A stretch of DNA of 64,000 nucleotides from Fimbriiglobus ruber (lineage in GTDB: Bacteria; Planctomycetota; Planctomycetia; Gemmatales; Gemmataceae). The notes below the pieces were generated by a model. It worked only from the letters and a program-made list of their open reading frames with translations, was not told the DNA's origin and searched no databases. Location of the stretch: NCBI RefSeq assembly GCF_002197845.1, contig NZ_NIDE01000017.1, forward strand, positions 62,001 to 126,000. The letters are read 5' to 3'. How positions within the stretch are numbered: the first letter of the stretch is position 1; every line of letters starts with the position of its first letter. This document shows positions 53,317-62,493 of this stretch, one piece after another. Made by a program: the position numbers and the translations under genes.

Positions 53317-54387
53317 ATGTCTGACGAGGGGTGGGATTACAAGAAGGCCGGGCTCGACCTGGAGAAGTACGCCGAGACGATGTCCGGGATTCAGCCGCTC
53401 CTCGCGCGGACGTGGGACACGGCCCGCGTCTTCCCGCCGCCGTTTCCGCCGCGGAAAGGCGGTAAAGGGTCTGGCGGGTTCGCCAGCCTGTTCGACATCA
53501 ACCCGGACGGCCGGTACAAGAACCCCGTGCTGGTGACGTGTACGGACGGCGTCGGGTCGAAACTCAAGATCGCGCGGCAGGTTGGGAAGTTCGACACCGT
53601 CGGCATCGACCTCGTTGCCATGTCGGTCAACGACCTGATTTGCACGGGCGGCGAGCCCCTCGTGTTCCTCGACTATATCGCGATGCCGGCCGACGACCCG
53701 GACCTCACGAAACAACTCGTCAAAGGGATCAGCGACGGCTGCGTGCAAGCGGGGTGTTCGCTGGTCGGCGGCGAGACGGCCATCCTGCCCGACTTCTATG
53801 CCCCGGGCGATTTCGACACGGCTGGGTTCTGTGCCGGCGTGGTCGAGCGCGATCGGGTGATCGACGGCCGCGCGATCCGGGCCGGCGACGCCCTGATCGG
53901 GCTGGCTTCAAGCGGCATCCACTCGAACGGCTACAGCCTCGTCCGCAAGATCGTCGACGCCGCGGGCCTGTCCGTCTCCGACCACGTCCCCGACCTCGGC
54001 ACGACCGTCGGCGCGGCGCTTCTGGAGCCGACACGCATTTACGTCAAACCGATCCGGGCGGTGGTGGCCGCCCACGCGGTGACAGGACTTGCCAACATCA
54101 CCGGCGGCGGGGTGCCGGACAACCTCGGCCGGATTCTTCCTCCAGGAAAGAGGGCCGTGATCCGCCGGGGGACGTGGCCGGTGCTGCCGGTGTTCACGTG
54201 GCTGCAAAAACTTGGCCGCGTGGCTCAACCGGAGATGGACCGCGTTTTCAACGGCGGGATCGGCTTCGTCGTCGCCGCGCCCCCAGCCGAGGTGGACGGC
54301 ATGATCGCCCGGCTATCGGCTGACGGTGTGCCAGCGTGGGTCATCGGCGAGATCCGCGACGGCGAAACGGGAGTTGAGATCGTCTAA
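53317..54387 (+). CDS. purM: Phosphoribosylformylglycinamidine cyclo-ligase (AIR synthase)
   Basis: 356 residues from the ATG at 53317 (MSDEGWDYKKAGLDLEKYAE). PurM makes aminoimidazole ribotide in purine synthesis using ATP. Conserved blocks: CTDGVGSKLKIA, GIDLVAMSVNDLICTGGEPL, LVGGETAILPDFYAPGDFD, GLASSGIHSNGYSLVRKIVD and NITGGGVPDNLGRILPPGK. Full length for the family. Not next to other pur genes; preceded by the toxin-antitoxin pair and followed by an unrelated small gene. Confidence 0.95.
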   Translation: MSDEGWDYKKAGLDLEKYAETMSGIQPLLARTWDTARVFPPPFPPRKGGKGSGGFASLFDINPDGRYKNPVLVTCTDGVGSKLKIARQVGKFDTVGIDLVAMSVNDLICTGGEPLVFLDYIAMPADDPDLTKQLVKGISDGCVQAGCSLVGGETAILPDFYAPGDFDTAGFCAGVVERDRVIDGRAIRAGDALIGLASSGIHSNGYSLVRKIVDAAGLSVSDHVPDLGTTVGAALLEPTRIYVKPIRAVVAAHAVTGLANITGGGVPDNLGRILPPGKRAVIRRGTWPVLPVFTWLQKLGRVAQPEMDRVFNGGIGFVVAAPPAEVDGMIARLSADGVPAWVIGEIRDGETGVEIV

Positions 54388-54449
54388 CGTGGCGGCCGAA
54401 CCTGCCGGGCCGAGGGCTGTCTCTTCGTGAAAGCGAGGAGGCCGACCCG

Positions 54450-54860
54450 ATGGCTGATGACGATTTTCTAGCCGCGTTCGTATCCTGCATGCTCCCCCGC
54501 GCCGACTGGACGCACGCGGCTCACGTTCGCATGGCGTGGCTCTACCTCACGCGGCTGCCGTTCGACCAGGCTCTCGACCGCGCGCGGACGGGCATCCAAC
54601 GGTACAACGCCTCGCTCGGCAACGCGGCCGGGTATCACGACACCGTCACGGTCGCGTTCGTCCGCGTGATCGCCGCACGAATGTCGGCTGGGGCTGAGAC
54701 CTTCTCGGCCTTCCGCGACCGCAACCCCGACCTCTTCGACCGCACGGGTGCGGTCCTTCAGACGCACTACTCCCAATCGCTACTCGATTCCGAGGAAGCG
54801 CGGCGGCAATTCGTCCCACCCGACCGGGAACCGCTGCCGGCGGAACCGCGCGGCGCGTGA
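54450..54860 (+). CDS. Conserved hypothetical protein
   Basis: 136 residues starting MADDDFLAAFVSCMLPRADW. The segment DWTHAAHVRMAWLYLTRLPF is a conserved start I recall from an uncharacterised bacterial family of similar size; the later HDTVTVAFVRVIAARM also fits. All helical. GAGG lies upstream of the ATG. No enzymatic activity is known for the family as far as I can say. Confidence 0.65.
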   Translation: MADDDFLAAFVSCMLPRADWTHAAHVRMAWLYLTRLPFDQALDRARTGIQRYNASLGNAAGYHDTVTVAFVRVIAARMSAGAETFSAFRDRNPDLFDRTGAVLQTHYSQSLLDSEEARRQFVPPDREPLPAEPRGA

Positions 54861-54873
54861 TAGTGCGTTCTGG

Positions 54874-55548
54874 TTAAACCTTCTTTCGCAACACGACCGC
54901 CACCTGATAGAACGTTCGCCAGAGCCACGGCACCCACTGGACGGCGGACAGCCCGCGTTCGGTCGCTCGAATCATCTGGGCCTTCCTGCGAAACACGTTT
55001 TTCGCCAACGCGGGCGGGTCGTGCGCGATTTTGGCCGCCAGGTACGTCGCGAGGGTGCCACACCCGATCACCTCCCCGCGAATCAGTTTCGTTCCCGGAA
55101 ACAGCCTCGCCAGTTCTTCGACCCCGGGCCGGTACATCGTGTCGATCGGGTCCGGGTGGTACGGGAAGCGGTTCGGGCAAGAGGCCAACAGATACCCGCC
55201 GGGTTCGACCGCGGCGACCGTCGCGCGGCCGATCTCTTCCCGGTTGGGAACGTGTTCGAGCAAGTTGGAGCAGAACACCGACCGAAACCGCATGGCACTC
55301 ACGCCGGCGAGAAACGCCGGGTCGGTGAGGTCGCCCACAAGGTCAACCCCGAGAAGAGCTTGAAGGTCCAGATGAACGACTTTCGCCCCGCGGCGGCGGG
55401 CCGGGCCGAAGATGTGTCGATCGATCCAGGGCTGTTCGCGTGTCCGAAATGCCTCGGTGTGACTCCCGACGTTCAACATCGGGAATAGAGCATCGTCTCC
55501 GAGTTCGGTGATCCGTTGCGCCAACCACTTTGCTTCCCGCACCAGCAT
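54874..55548 (-). CDS. SAM-dependent methyltransferase-like protein
   Basis: 224 residues from the ATG at 55548 (MLVREAKWLAQRITELGDDA) which has GGAG 8 bases upstream; the frame is open to 55638. Class I Rossmann-type features: MLNVGSHTEAFR (motif I position), VDLVGDLTDPAFL, SNLLEHVPNREEIGRATVAA and VEPGGYLLASCPNRFPYHPD (motif III). Motif I Gly is reduced to a single NVGS. Similar proteins act in sugar or lipid modification; no substrate can be named. Confidence 0.65.
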   Translation of the reverse strand: MLVREAKWLAQRITELGDDALFPMLNVGSHTEAFRTREQPWIDRHIFGPARRRGAKVVHLDLQALLGVDLVGDLTDPAFLAGVSAMRFRSVFCSNLLEHVPNREEIGRATVAAVEPGGYLLASCPNRFPYHPDPIDTMYRPGVEELARLFPGTKLIRGEVIGCGTLATYLAAKIAHDPPALAKNVFRRKAQMIRATERGLSAVQWVPWLWRTFYQVAVVLRKKV

Positions 55549-55706
55549 GATGGTCTCCGGCAAACCGGCGGATAGCGATGAATCGCAATGCGAAACCGGG
55601 CTCGTCAATTCGGACGTGGAGCGTCGACGGTTCGTCACGCCGAATTAGCCGTCGGTGCGGGTAAGAGTATCACTGCTGTCCGGCTGCGCCGCCATATAAT
55701 TCCCCC

Positions 55707-57272
55707 ATGCCTCTCCCGCCGCCTGATTTGCCGACGCTCGTTCGCCGCGGCCAGATTTATGCCCGCCGGCGGGAGCCAGAGCGCGCGCTGGAAGCCTTCT
55801 CCGGGGCCATCGACCTCGTGCCGGATGACCCGGACCTGTACTACCAGCGCGGCAACGTGTACGCGATCACCGGGCAGTTCGATCTGGCCGTCGAAGATTT
55901 TTCGCTGGCCATCGTCCGCGACCCGACCCACGCCGCCGCGTTCCACAACCGGGCGACCGCGCTGGCCGATCGCGGAGATTTGGACGCCGCCATCGGCGAC
56001 TACACGGAATCGATCCGCCTCAACCCGGCCGACCCGGACCCGCTCAACGGCCGGGCAGCCGCCCTCAGCCGCAAGGGGGACTACGCGGCCGCCCTCGCCG
56101 ACTACGCGGCCGCCCTCGCCCTCGACCCGACCAGCCACCGCCTGCTTTTCAACCGCGGCAACTGCTATTCGGCCCAGGGCTCGTACACCGAGGCCGCGGC
56201 CGATTACACCGCCGCCCTCGCCCTCCACCCGCGGAACCCGCGGGCTTACGTCTACCGGGCGGTCTGTCACGACCGACTCGGCCGCCCGGACGACGCGGTC
56301 GCCGACCTGTCCGCCGCCCTCCGCCTCGACCCCCAATTGCCCGAGGCCTTTTTGCACCGCGGGCGGTTGAGTGCGGCGAAGGGGGAACACGAGCGGGCCG
56401 TCGGGGATTACACGCAGGCGGCCCGGCTCGCCCCGGCGGACGCGGCCGCTTACAACCTCCGCGCGGTGTCCCGGGCCGAACTCGGCGACCCCGCCGGCGC
56501 GATCGCCGACCTCGACCGGGCGGTCGCCCTCGACCCCGACGACGGCGGCCCGGTGTTCAACCGCGGGTTGATCCGCGCCCGGCAACGGGAGTGGGCGGCG
56601 GCCGCGGCCGACTTTACGGCCGCCGTCCGCCTGTCGCCCGAAGACCCGCTCGGGTTGCTCCAGCGGGGGTATGCGTACCTGGAAATGCGGAACCCGACCC
56701 AGGCGGTCGAGGATTTCACCGCGGCCATCGACCTCGACCCGACGGCCGCCCGCGCGCACTACGCGCGGGCGGTCGCGTACCGGCACCTCGGGGAATATGC
56801 CCTTGCGGCGGCCGGGGCGACCCGGGTACTCGAGCTGGCCCCGCGGTTCGGCGCCGCCCGCACCCTCCGCGCGGCCGCACGACTCGCGACCGGCGACTAC
56901 GCGGCGGCCGTGGCCGATTACACCGCCGCCCTCGATCTCGCCCCGGACGACCCGGCGGCGCTCAACGCCCTGGCGTGGGTCCGCGCGACCTGCCCGGACG
57001 CCGGGGTCCGCGACGGCCCCGCGGCCGTGACCGCGGCAACCCGGGCGTGTGAGCTGACGAACCACGAACTCCCCGGATTCCTCGACACCCTGGCCGCCGC
57101 GTTCGCCGAGGACGGCCAGTTCGACCGGGCGGTCGAATGGCAGGCGAAGGCGGCCGACATGGTTCAACCGCCCGAGCGGGGCGAGTACGAGGAGCGCCTC
57201 GCGGAATACCGGGCCGGCCGCCCCCACCGCGAAGCCCCGCCCGGTGATTCGCCTCCGGGTGATGTGGGGTAG
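55707..57272 (+). CDS. Tetratricopeptide repeat protein
   Basis: 521 residues made almost entirely of 34-residue TPR units from residue about 5 to 500, roughly 13-14 copies, with consensus A-x-x-x-F-x-x-A-I-x-L-x-P-x-x-x such as AVEDFTAAIDLDPTAARAHY. No signal peptide or membrane helix. TPR arrays are protein-docking scaffolds; partner unknown. Ends in a Pro-rich tail. A very long antisense frame over this gene is an artefact of GC-rich repeat sequence. Confidence 0.85.
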   Translation: MPLPPPDLPTLVRRGQIYARRREPERALEAFSGAIDLVPDDPDLYYQRGNVYAITGQFDLAVEDFSLAIVRDPTHAAAFHNRATALADRGDLDAAIGDYTESIRLNPADPDPLNGRAAALSRKGDYAAALADYAAALALDPTSHRLLFNRGNCYSAQGSYTEAAADYTAALALHPRNPRAYVYRAVCHDRLGRPDDAVADLSAALRLDPQLPEAFLHRGRLSAAKGEHERAVGDYTQAARLAPADAAAYNLRAVSRAELGDPAGAIADLDRAVALDPDDGGPVFNRGLIRARQREWAAAAADFTAAVRLSPEDPLGLLQRGYAYLEMRNPTQAVEDFTAAIDLDPTAARAHYARAVAYRHLGEYALAAAGATRVLELAPRFGAARTLRAAARLATGDYAAAVADYTAALDLAPDDPAALNALAWVRATCPDAGVRDGPAAVTAATRACELTNHELPGFLDTLAAAFAEDGQFDRAVEWQAKAADMVQPPERGEYEERLAEYRAGRPHREAPPGDSPPGDVG

Positions 57273-57416
57273 AAGGACGTTCTGGGGAGACGTGAGGCTT
57301 CGTGGCGACTGGGCGATCAGCACAAGACACGTCTGCGCGGGTTGATCTGGATGGGTCCGACACGTCTGATATACCCCCTCGTCGGGCACAGCCCGACATG
57401 ACGCGGGGGGAAGGCT

Positions 57417-58907
57417 ATGTTCGTTCACTCGAAGCTGTCTGTCCGGGCGGTCGTGGGGATGGTGGGGTTCCTCGGTCTCGCCGCCGGGTGCCAGCTGGGA
57501 TTACTACCACAGCGGCCCGTCCCGTTGCCCCCGGGCGTTGATCCAGGGGACGTGCGGGACGTGGCGGCGATCCCGGATCCTCCCCAGGCTCACGATTCGC
57601 TGGTCAAGAAGCTGAGCCGCCAGGGTGAATTGAAGAAACAAGCTCGCGAATCCGAGCGGCAAAAGGCGGCCGACTTGTCGGCTCAGTACACCCGCGCCGG
57701 AGAGAAAGCGGGGCTCGTCGGCCGCCTGCTGTTCGACCGCGGGGCGGCCGCCGTCGCCGCCGCGCCCGAGCCGAAGCGGTACAAACTTCTCGCCCTTTCC
57801 GGCGGGGGCATGTTCGGCGCGTATTCGGCCGGCGTCGTTTGCGGGTGGTCGGACGCGGGCACCCGCCCGACGTTCGACGTCGTTACTGGGATCAGCGCCG
57901 GGACGCTGGTCGGCCTCGCGGTCTACGCGGGGCCCGAGTACAACGACCAGCTCCGGCACCTGCTCACGTCCGTCTACAACGAAGACATCTACAAAATTTT
58001 TCCCGGCGTCCTCGGCCGGGTTCTGGCCCGGGGCGGGGTGGCGTCGAGCGAACCGCTCGACCGCCAGTTGCAACAGGTCATGACCCCGGACTACTTCGAG
58101 GCCGTCGCCCGGGCGCACGAGGCGGGGCGGCGGTTTTACGTGGGCACGACGAACGTGGACACGCGGCGGTTCGTGATCTGGGACATGGGCGCGATCGCGG
58201 TCAAGCGGACCCCGGAGGCCCGCACGCTGTACCGCAAGGTCGCCCTCGCTTCGGCGTCGTTCCCCGGGTTCCTGACCCCCGTCCCCATCACCGTCGACAT
58301 CGACGGGAAGCCGTACACCGAGTTCCACGTGGACGGCGGGACGGCGCGGGCGGTCTTCTTTCACCCGCCCCCCGGGGCCGACGGGGCGCCGATTTTCGGC
58401 GAGGACAAGCTCCCGGACACGGACCTCTACGTTGTCGTGGCGGGAAAGATTTACGGCGACCCGGTCGGAACCCCGCCGCAAGCCTGGTCGGTGGGTTTCC
58501 GGGCGGTGAGTACGTTGTTGGACAGCGGCACCCGGAGCGAGTTGTTCCGCATGTTCTCGTACAGCAAATACGCGGGCATGAATTTCCACATGAACGCCTT
58601 GCGTCCGGATTACGAGGTCCCCGCTCAGAGCATGACGTTCGACCCGGTGGTAATGAGCGGGTTGTTCCTGGAGGGGTACAACCGGGCTCGGTGCGAACCG
58701 GCGGAAACGCTCTGGGACAGCGAACCTCCCGAGACGGACCCGCGGGCCAGTCTGGTCACGCGCCAGGGGACGTGTCTGACGGCAGCCCCGCTCGCCCCCG
58801 CCCCGCTGCCGACGGCAACCGAAACCCCGAACGCGAGTCCGCCCGTGACGCCCCGCCCGGTCGGCCCGCGGCCGAGCCCGCGCCTGCCGAGTTCGCTCAT
58901 CCCGTAG
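57417..58907 (+). CDS. Patatin-like phospholipase lipoprotein
   Basis: 496 residues with lipobox FLGLAAGC (Cys about 25). Patatin catalytic features: oxyanion loop ALSGGGMFGAYSAG (about 127-139), nucleophile Ser160 in TGISAGTL and catalytic Asp306 in HVDGGTARA. A Pro-rich C-terminal tail (residues about 440-496) follows. Predicted to be anchored in the envelope and to cleave acyl esters of lipids. GGGGAAGG precedes the ATG. tRNA-Lys follows 148 bases downstream. Confidence 0.85.
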   Translation: MFVHSKLSVRAVVGMVGFLGLAAGCQLGLLPQRPVPLPPGVDPGDVRDVAAIPDPPQAHDSLVKKLSRQGELKKQARESERQKAADLSAQYTRAGEKAGLVGRLLFDRGAAAVAAAPEPKRYKLLALSGGGMFGAYSAGVVCGWSDAGTRPTFDVVTGISAGTLVGLAVYAGPEYNDQLRHLLTSVYNEDIYKIFPGVLGRVLARGGVASSEPLDRQLQQVMTPDYFEAVARAHEAGRRFYVGTTNVDTRRFVIWDMGAIAVKRTPEARTLYRKVALASASFPGFLTPVPITVDIDGKPYTEFHVDGGTARAVFFHPPPGADGAPIFGEDKLPDTDLYVVVAGKIYGDPVGTPPQAWSVGFRAVSTLLDSGTRSELFRMFSYSKYAGMNFHMNALRPDYEVPAQSMTFDPVVMSGLFLEGYNRARCEPAETLWDSEPPETDPRASLVTRQGTCLTAAPLAPAPLPTATETPNASPPVTPRPVGPRPSPRLPSSLIP

Positions 58908-59055
58908 CGGAAGCGACCGACCACGGTGAGAGGCGGAACCAGCCTACCGGCGGCGGAGTCATCCCGCTTGACGCCCGTGCAATCGCAAATAGCATGAGTT
59001 TGTTGGGACTGAGTCGATATGGGAATCGCGTAGGCGGTAACCCCAGTTCGAAGAG

Positions 59056-59128
59056 GCGCCTGTAGCTCAGCTGGTAGAGCACGAGACTTTTAATCTTGTG
59101 GTCGTGGGTTCGATCCCCACCGGGCGCA
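59056..59128 (+). tRNA. tRNA-Lys (UUU)
   Basis: Complete cloverleaf: acceptor GCGCCTG pairs with CGGGCGC, D-arm GCTCAGCTGGTAGAGC, anticodon arm with loop CTTTTAA (anticodon TTT), T-arm GTGGG-TTCGATC-CCCAC, discriminator A. CCA is not encoded. The integrase gene of mobile element 2 ends inside it on the opposite strand, so this tRNA is the integration target, rebuilt by the element. Confidence 0.95.
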
Positions 59129-60791
59129 CTATGCCGATCGACGCAATCCGGTGCAAATTAGCGCCGGATTGCTTGTTTTCCAGGGGTTCCGTCAACTCGA
59201 CAGGATTCCTTCCGACGACCTGAAGATTGCAAAACGATGCCGAGTGATGCCCTTCCGCGCGACCGGTCACTACGCCCGGCACTACGCCATCTCGAAGCGG
59301 CCTTTCCGCAGTCGCCCCGTCGGTGCCGGTAAGGCGAAGGGGAATGACCGACGGGCGGATCTCCGGTCCGGCGATCGATGGAACAAGGTTCGGGAGCTTG
59401 TCCACGGCCCCGGTCAAATCATAAAGCCGGCGGTGCGAATACCGGGCGGTCAGTAGCGGTGTGGAATGCCCGGCGAGTTCCTGAACGGTCCGCAGATCGA
59501 CACCGTTCCGCCCCAGCATGGTCAAGTAGGTGTGCCTGAGAGCGTGGAAGTCCGCGTGTTCCGGGCCGTCCGGCCCATCCACGGCGTAGGGAATCTTCAC
59601 GGCTTCGAGGTCGGCCCGAATCATCTCCGCGGTTCTCCCGTGCCACGTCCCGCCCCAAACCGGGTTGTTCGCCGGCTTCCCTGTCAGGTATTCGCGGAGG
59701 GCGTCGGCCACGTCGGCGGGAAGGGGTTGTATCTTCGTCCGGCGGTTCTTGGCGAACCGGGCGGCCAGCGTCACGACGGAGGCGGCGGCATCCAGGTCGA
59801 AATCAGCCGGAGTTAAGTTGGCCAGGGCGTTCGCTCGGAAACCCGTTCCTGCGGCCACGAGGTACAGCATAAACCGATCTTCACCCGTCAGCCCCCGGAA
59901 TGTTCGCCCACTCGCCCGCGTGCCCGAAAACAGCGTTTGTAGCTCGTCGGCCGTCAGTTCTCGTCGCGCCCGTCGCACATCCACGGCCTCGTTCACGATC
60001 GGCAGGCTTTCGAGCGGATCACATCCGACGCGCTTAAGTCGGACGAGCCAGCGCGTGAACCCGCGAATCGCGGCGGTGTAGCGGTTCGCGGTGGTCGGGC
60101 CGGCCCCCTTCGCACTCTGTTCCGCGATTGTTTCTACCGTCGAGCGAGGAAGCCGACGGGCCGAACCATTACCGACCGTGGGCAGGCGGTGTCGAGCCAC
60201 GAACCGGCGAACCGCGTCCACCGTCACACCGAGTAGTTCGGCCGCATCAGCCGAAGAAAAGATCTCTCCGGGCGGGATCTCTAAAATCCGGCCGGGACGG
60301 CGGAGGTCCGCCAACCAAGCGGATACCTTCCCGGCGTCCAGATCGGACGGGAACACGAATCCGCAGCCGGAAATAACCGCGTCGATTTTCGCCACGGTCG
60401 CCTGGTTGTGAGCGGCAACGTTGCCTTTCGCTTCGAGGTGCGCGGCATAGTCTTTCAAGTGCCCGGCGAGCGGTCGGCGGGCGTGTTCCTCTCCCGGGTC
60501 GGTGAACCCGGACCGAACCCGCGACGCCTTGCGGTCCGTCTCGGCGGCAAGTTGTTCGGTCGCCTTCAAGTCGGCAAACCCCTTCATGCGCCGGACGATT
60601 CCTGCGGCGTCTCGGTACTCGAAGTACCAGCACTTCGACGGCCGAAGATAGTTCCGGCCGTTTTTCGTGAGCGGGCAGAGGATCGACCGGCCGCGGTCCT
60701 TAAGGCGGACGTGCGGCTTGCCCTCGTGTTCGACGATTTCGGCGCCGGGCGGTAGTCGGCGGGTGCTGGAAAGCTTGAACGGCTTCGGCAT
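59067..60791 (-). CDS. Tyrosine recombinase with embedded excisionase-like HTH domain
   Basis: 574 residues, larger than usual. Catalytic set is visible: R319 in GTGFRANAL, H416-x-x-R419 in FHALRHTYLT, H442 in AGHST and Y451 in ARYSHRRL. The core-binding domain is split: its first half (residues 107-160) and second half (TTANRYTAAIRGFTRWLV, about 233-250) are separated by residues 177-222, which read FSSADAAELLGVTVDAVRRF, an excisionase/MerR-like HTH, followed by the basic VGNGSARRLPRS wing. About 120 residues follow the Tyr; the last dozen are antisense to tRNA-Lys. ATG at 60791. Confidence 0.85.
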   Translation of the reverse strand: MPKPFKLSSTRRLPPGAEIVEHEGKPHVRLKDRGRSILCPLTKNGRNYLRPSKCWYFEYRDAAGIVRRMKGFADLKATEQLAAETDRKASRVRSGFTDPGEEHARRPLAGHLKDYAAHLEAKGNVAAHNQATVAKIDAVISGCGFVFPSDLDAGKVSAWLADLRRPGRILEIPPGEIFSSADAAELLGVTVDAVRRFVARHRLPTVGNGSARRLPRSTVETIAEQSAKGAGPTTANRYTAAIRGFTRWLVRLKRVGCDPLESLPIVNEAVDVRRARRELTADELQTLFSGTRASGRTFRGLTGEDRFMLYLVAAGTGFRANALANLTPADFDLDAAASVVTLAARFAKNRRTKIQPLPADVADALREYLTGKPANNPVWGGTWHGRTAEMIRADLEAVKIPYAVDGPDGPEHADFHALRHTYLTMLGRNGVDLRTVQELAGHSTPLLTARYSHRRLYDLTGAVDKLPNLVPSIAGPEIRPSVIPLRLTGTDGATAERPLRDGVVPGVVTGRAEGHHSASFCNLQVVGRNPVELTEPLENKQSGANLHRIASIGIVRPVGIEPTTTRLKVSCSTS

Positions 60792-60809
60792 GATTGCCTC
60801 GGTGAGAAG

Positions 60810-60851
60810 GTCGAACCCGGCCGCCGCTTCTCACGACGGCGGCCGGGTCGA
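60810..60851. terminator. GC-rich hairpin upstream of the integrase gene
   Basis: Arms CCCGGCCGCCG/CGGCGGCCGGG (11 bp) with a 10-base loop and further pairing outside a one-base bulge. It lies between the replication operon's last gene (ends 61049, same strand) and the integrase, so it could terminate that operon. No T run. Confidence 0.4.
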
Positions 60852-60933
60852 CCGAAGGCGAAAGAAGTATATCCGGCGGCCGGGCGGCGCGTCACGTCAG
60901 TACGGTCGTTCTTCCGATTTCGTTTTCACTAAC

Positions 60934-60996
60934 CACACGCCACCCTTCGTCGGGAGGGTGGCGTGTGCATGCGTTCTTCTTACTTCGTAAGAAGAA
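60934..60996. promoter_or_regulatory. Two perfect palindromic hairpins in the element 2 intergenic region
   Basis: Hairpin A: CACACGCCACCCT/AGGGTGGCGTGTG (13 bp, 60934-60967). Hairpin B: TTCTTCTTAC/GTAAGAAGAA (10 bp, three-base loop, 60974-60996). They lie in the 257-bp gap between the winged-helix gene and the integrase. Candidates for a replication origin (iterons absent), operator or terminator pair. Only the palindromes are certain. Confidence 0.5.
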
Positions 60997-61048
60997 TGTT
61001 CATGGCCTGATTTCCGGGCCGGTAGCGGACTGATTCCACGGCCACTGT

Positions 61049-61609
61049 CTACCCGTTTAGCTCGGTCGTCGATGTCGGTTTTTTCGGCGTTGGCCGAACT
61101 CGATACTCGGTCGCGGATCGGCCGTGAACGCCCTTTTGGATCACCACCAGGAACCCCTCGTCGAGCAGTTCCCTCAGCCGCGCCCGGAGGTTGTCCCGAC
61201 CGACGCCGAACCGCTCGGCCAGCCTCCGCTCACTGGCGAGGGCGCTACCGTCCCGTTCACACTTCCACAACCAGCACCACACGGCCACGGCCAGCGGGTG
61301 CAATCGCGGTTCCCGGCCGGCGAGTCCGTCGAGGAACCGGTTCCACCCGGCCAGCTTCCGCAGCACGGGCGGCGGCTTCCCCTTCCTAGTCTTCTTGCCC
61401 GGGGCAGCGGGGGAAGGGGGCGCCGCTTTCCCCGTGCGGCGGAGGAACTCGGCTTCGGTCATCCGCCCGGTAATGAGGTCGGCTTCGTAGGTCGAGGCGG
61501 GGCGGACGAACCCGGCCGGCAACTGGCGGGCACCGTCGAGCCATTCGCGGGGAAAGGCGACGGGGCAGTGCCGTTCCCACGGCGAGCCGGGTTCGGGGCG
61601 GCGCGTCAC
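61049..61609 (-). CDS. Winged-helix DNA-binding protein of the replication operon
   Basis: 186 residues from the GTG at 61609, which overlaps the upstream stop as GTGA; a much longer upstream frame would run inside that gene and is rejected. The segment LHPLAVAVWCWLWKCERDGS followed by LASERRLAERFGVGRDNLRA is a winged-helix DNA-binding unit, with a basic wing (VVIQKGVHGRSATEYRVRP). The N-terminal part is Arg/Pro-rich. Likely an initiator- or regulator-type protein; last gene of the operon. Confidence 0.65.
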   Translation of the reverse strand: MTRRPEPGSPWERHCPVAFPREWLDGARQLPAGFVRPASTYEADLITGRMTEAEFLRRTGKAAPPSPAAPGKKTRKGKPPPVLRKLAGWNRFLDGLAGREPRLHPLAVAVWCWLWKCERDGSALASERRLAERFGVGRDNLRARLRELLDEGFLVVIQKGVHGRSATEYRVRPTPKKPTSTTELNG

Positions 61610-62493
61610 AGCGTCACCGTCCCACCGGCCGCCGGCGCCGGGGTCGAGGGCCCAGGCGCGGCGTCGAACCCGTCGAGCAGGTCGCCGGCGTCGAACCGCT
61701 GGTACTCGCCGCAGAACCGCAGCGAGATGTCCCGTTGTCGGCCGAATCGTTCCTTGACGCATTCCAGGCGGGACACACCGGATACCGGATCGGAGTGGAG
61801 CAGGAACGCGGAGTCGGCACCGAATTCGAGTTCCGCACTCCCACGAAACGCGGCGAGCGTCAGCCCGCCGTAAGTTGATCCGCCGTTCCGGTTCTTTTGA
61901 CGGGCTACGCTCGAAATCACCAGCACGGCCGCGCCTTGATCGGCCAGGGTGCGAATCTGGCTCATCACGGTATCGAGCTTCGCCCGATCTTCCTTGTCGT
62001 CAGCCGCGAACCGCTGGACGTAATCCACCACGGCGAGCCGGGCGTCGAACCCCTTCATCACGCCGAACAGGTTCGGGACGGAAAACGGCGGATCGAGAAA
62101 GGCGAGCCGGTCGAGCAGGTTGGCCCGGTCGCGGAGGGCGTCGTCGATACGTTGGCGTTCGATGGCAAGTAATTCGCGGTTCATTACGGCCGTGAAGTCC
62201 ACCGACGCGAACCGAGCGAGCAGCTTATCGAGCAACACCGGCGCGGCCGTCTCGACGTTCCCGACCACGCACCGCAACGCGGGGTAGCGGTCGAGAAGGT
62301 TCGTCACCAGTTGGAGCGCGAACGTCGTTTTACCGGCACCGGGCGGGGCACCGAAGAGCAGCACCCGGCCGGGGCGGATGTCGAGGGTGTCGAACGGCGG
62401 GCCGGCGAGCCACCGTTCCGGTTTCGCGTCGAGGTCGTACCGCGATCGGTCGCGGGCGAGGTCCAGGGCGGAGACCGGGCGGGGGACACTCAT
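61606..62493 (-). CDS. DnaB/RecA-like ATPase (replicative helicase type)
   Basis: 295 residues from the ATG at 62493 (MSVPRPVSALDLARDRSRYD), which overlaps the primase stop as ATGA. Walker A FGAPPGAGKTTFA (about 48-60), Walker B RLAVVDYVQRF (about 150-160), then AAVLVISSVARQKNRNGGST with the sensor pattern of DnaB-type domains. About half the size of DnaB: only the ATPase domain is present. With the adjacent primase it likely forms a helicase-primase unit. Confidence 0.75.
   Translation of the reverse strand: MSVPRPVSALDLARDRSRYDLDAKPERWLAGPPFDTLDIRPGRVLLFGAPPGAGKTTFALQLVTNLLDRYPALRCVVGNVETAAPVLLDKLLARFASVDFTAVMNRELLAIERQRIDDALRDRANLLDRLAFLDPPFSVPNLFGVMKGFDARLAVVDYVQRFAADDKEDRAKLDTVMSQIRTLADQGAAVLVISSVARQKNRNGGSTYGGLTLAAFRGSAELEFGADSAFLLHSDPVSGVSRLECVKERFGRQRDISLRFCGEYQRFDAGDLLDGFDAAPGPSTPAPAAGGTVTL

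Noticed and set aside
55635-57428. 597-codon minus-strand frame
   Set aside because: Antisense to a clear TPR protein; GC-rich repeats produce long open antisense frames.
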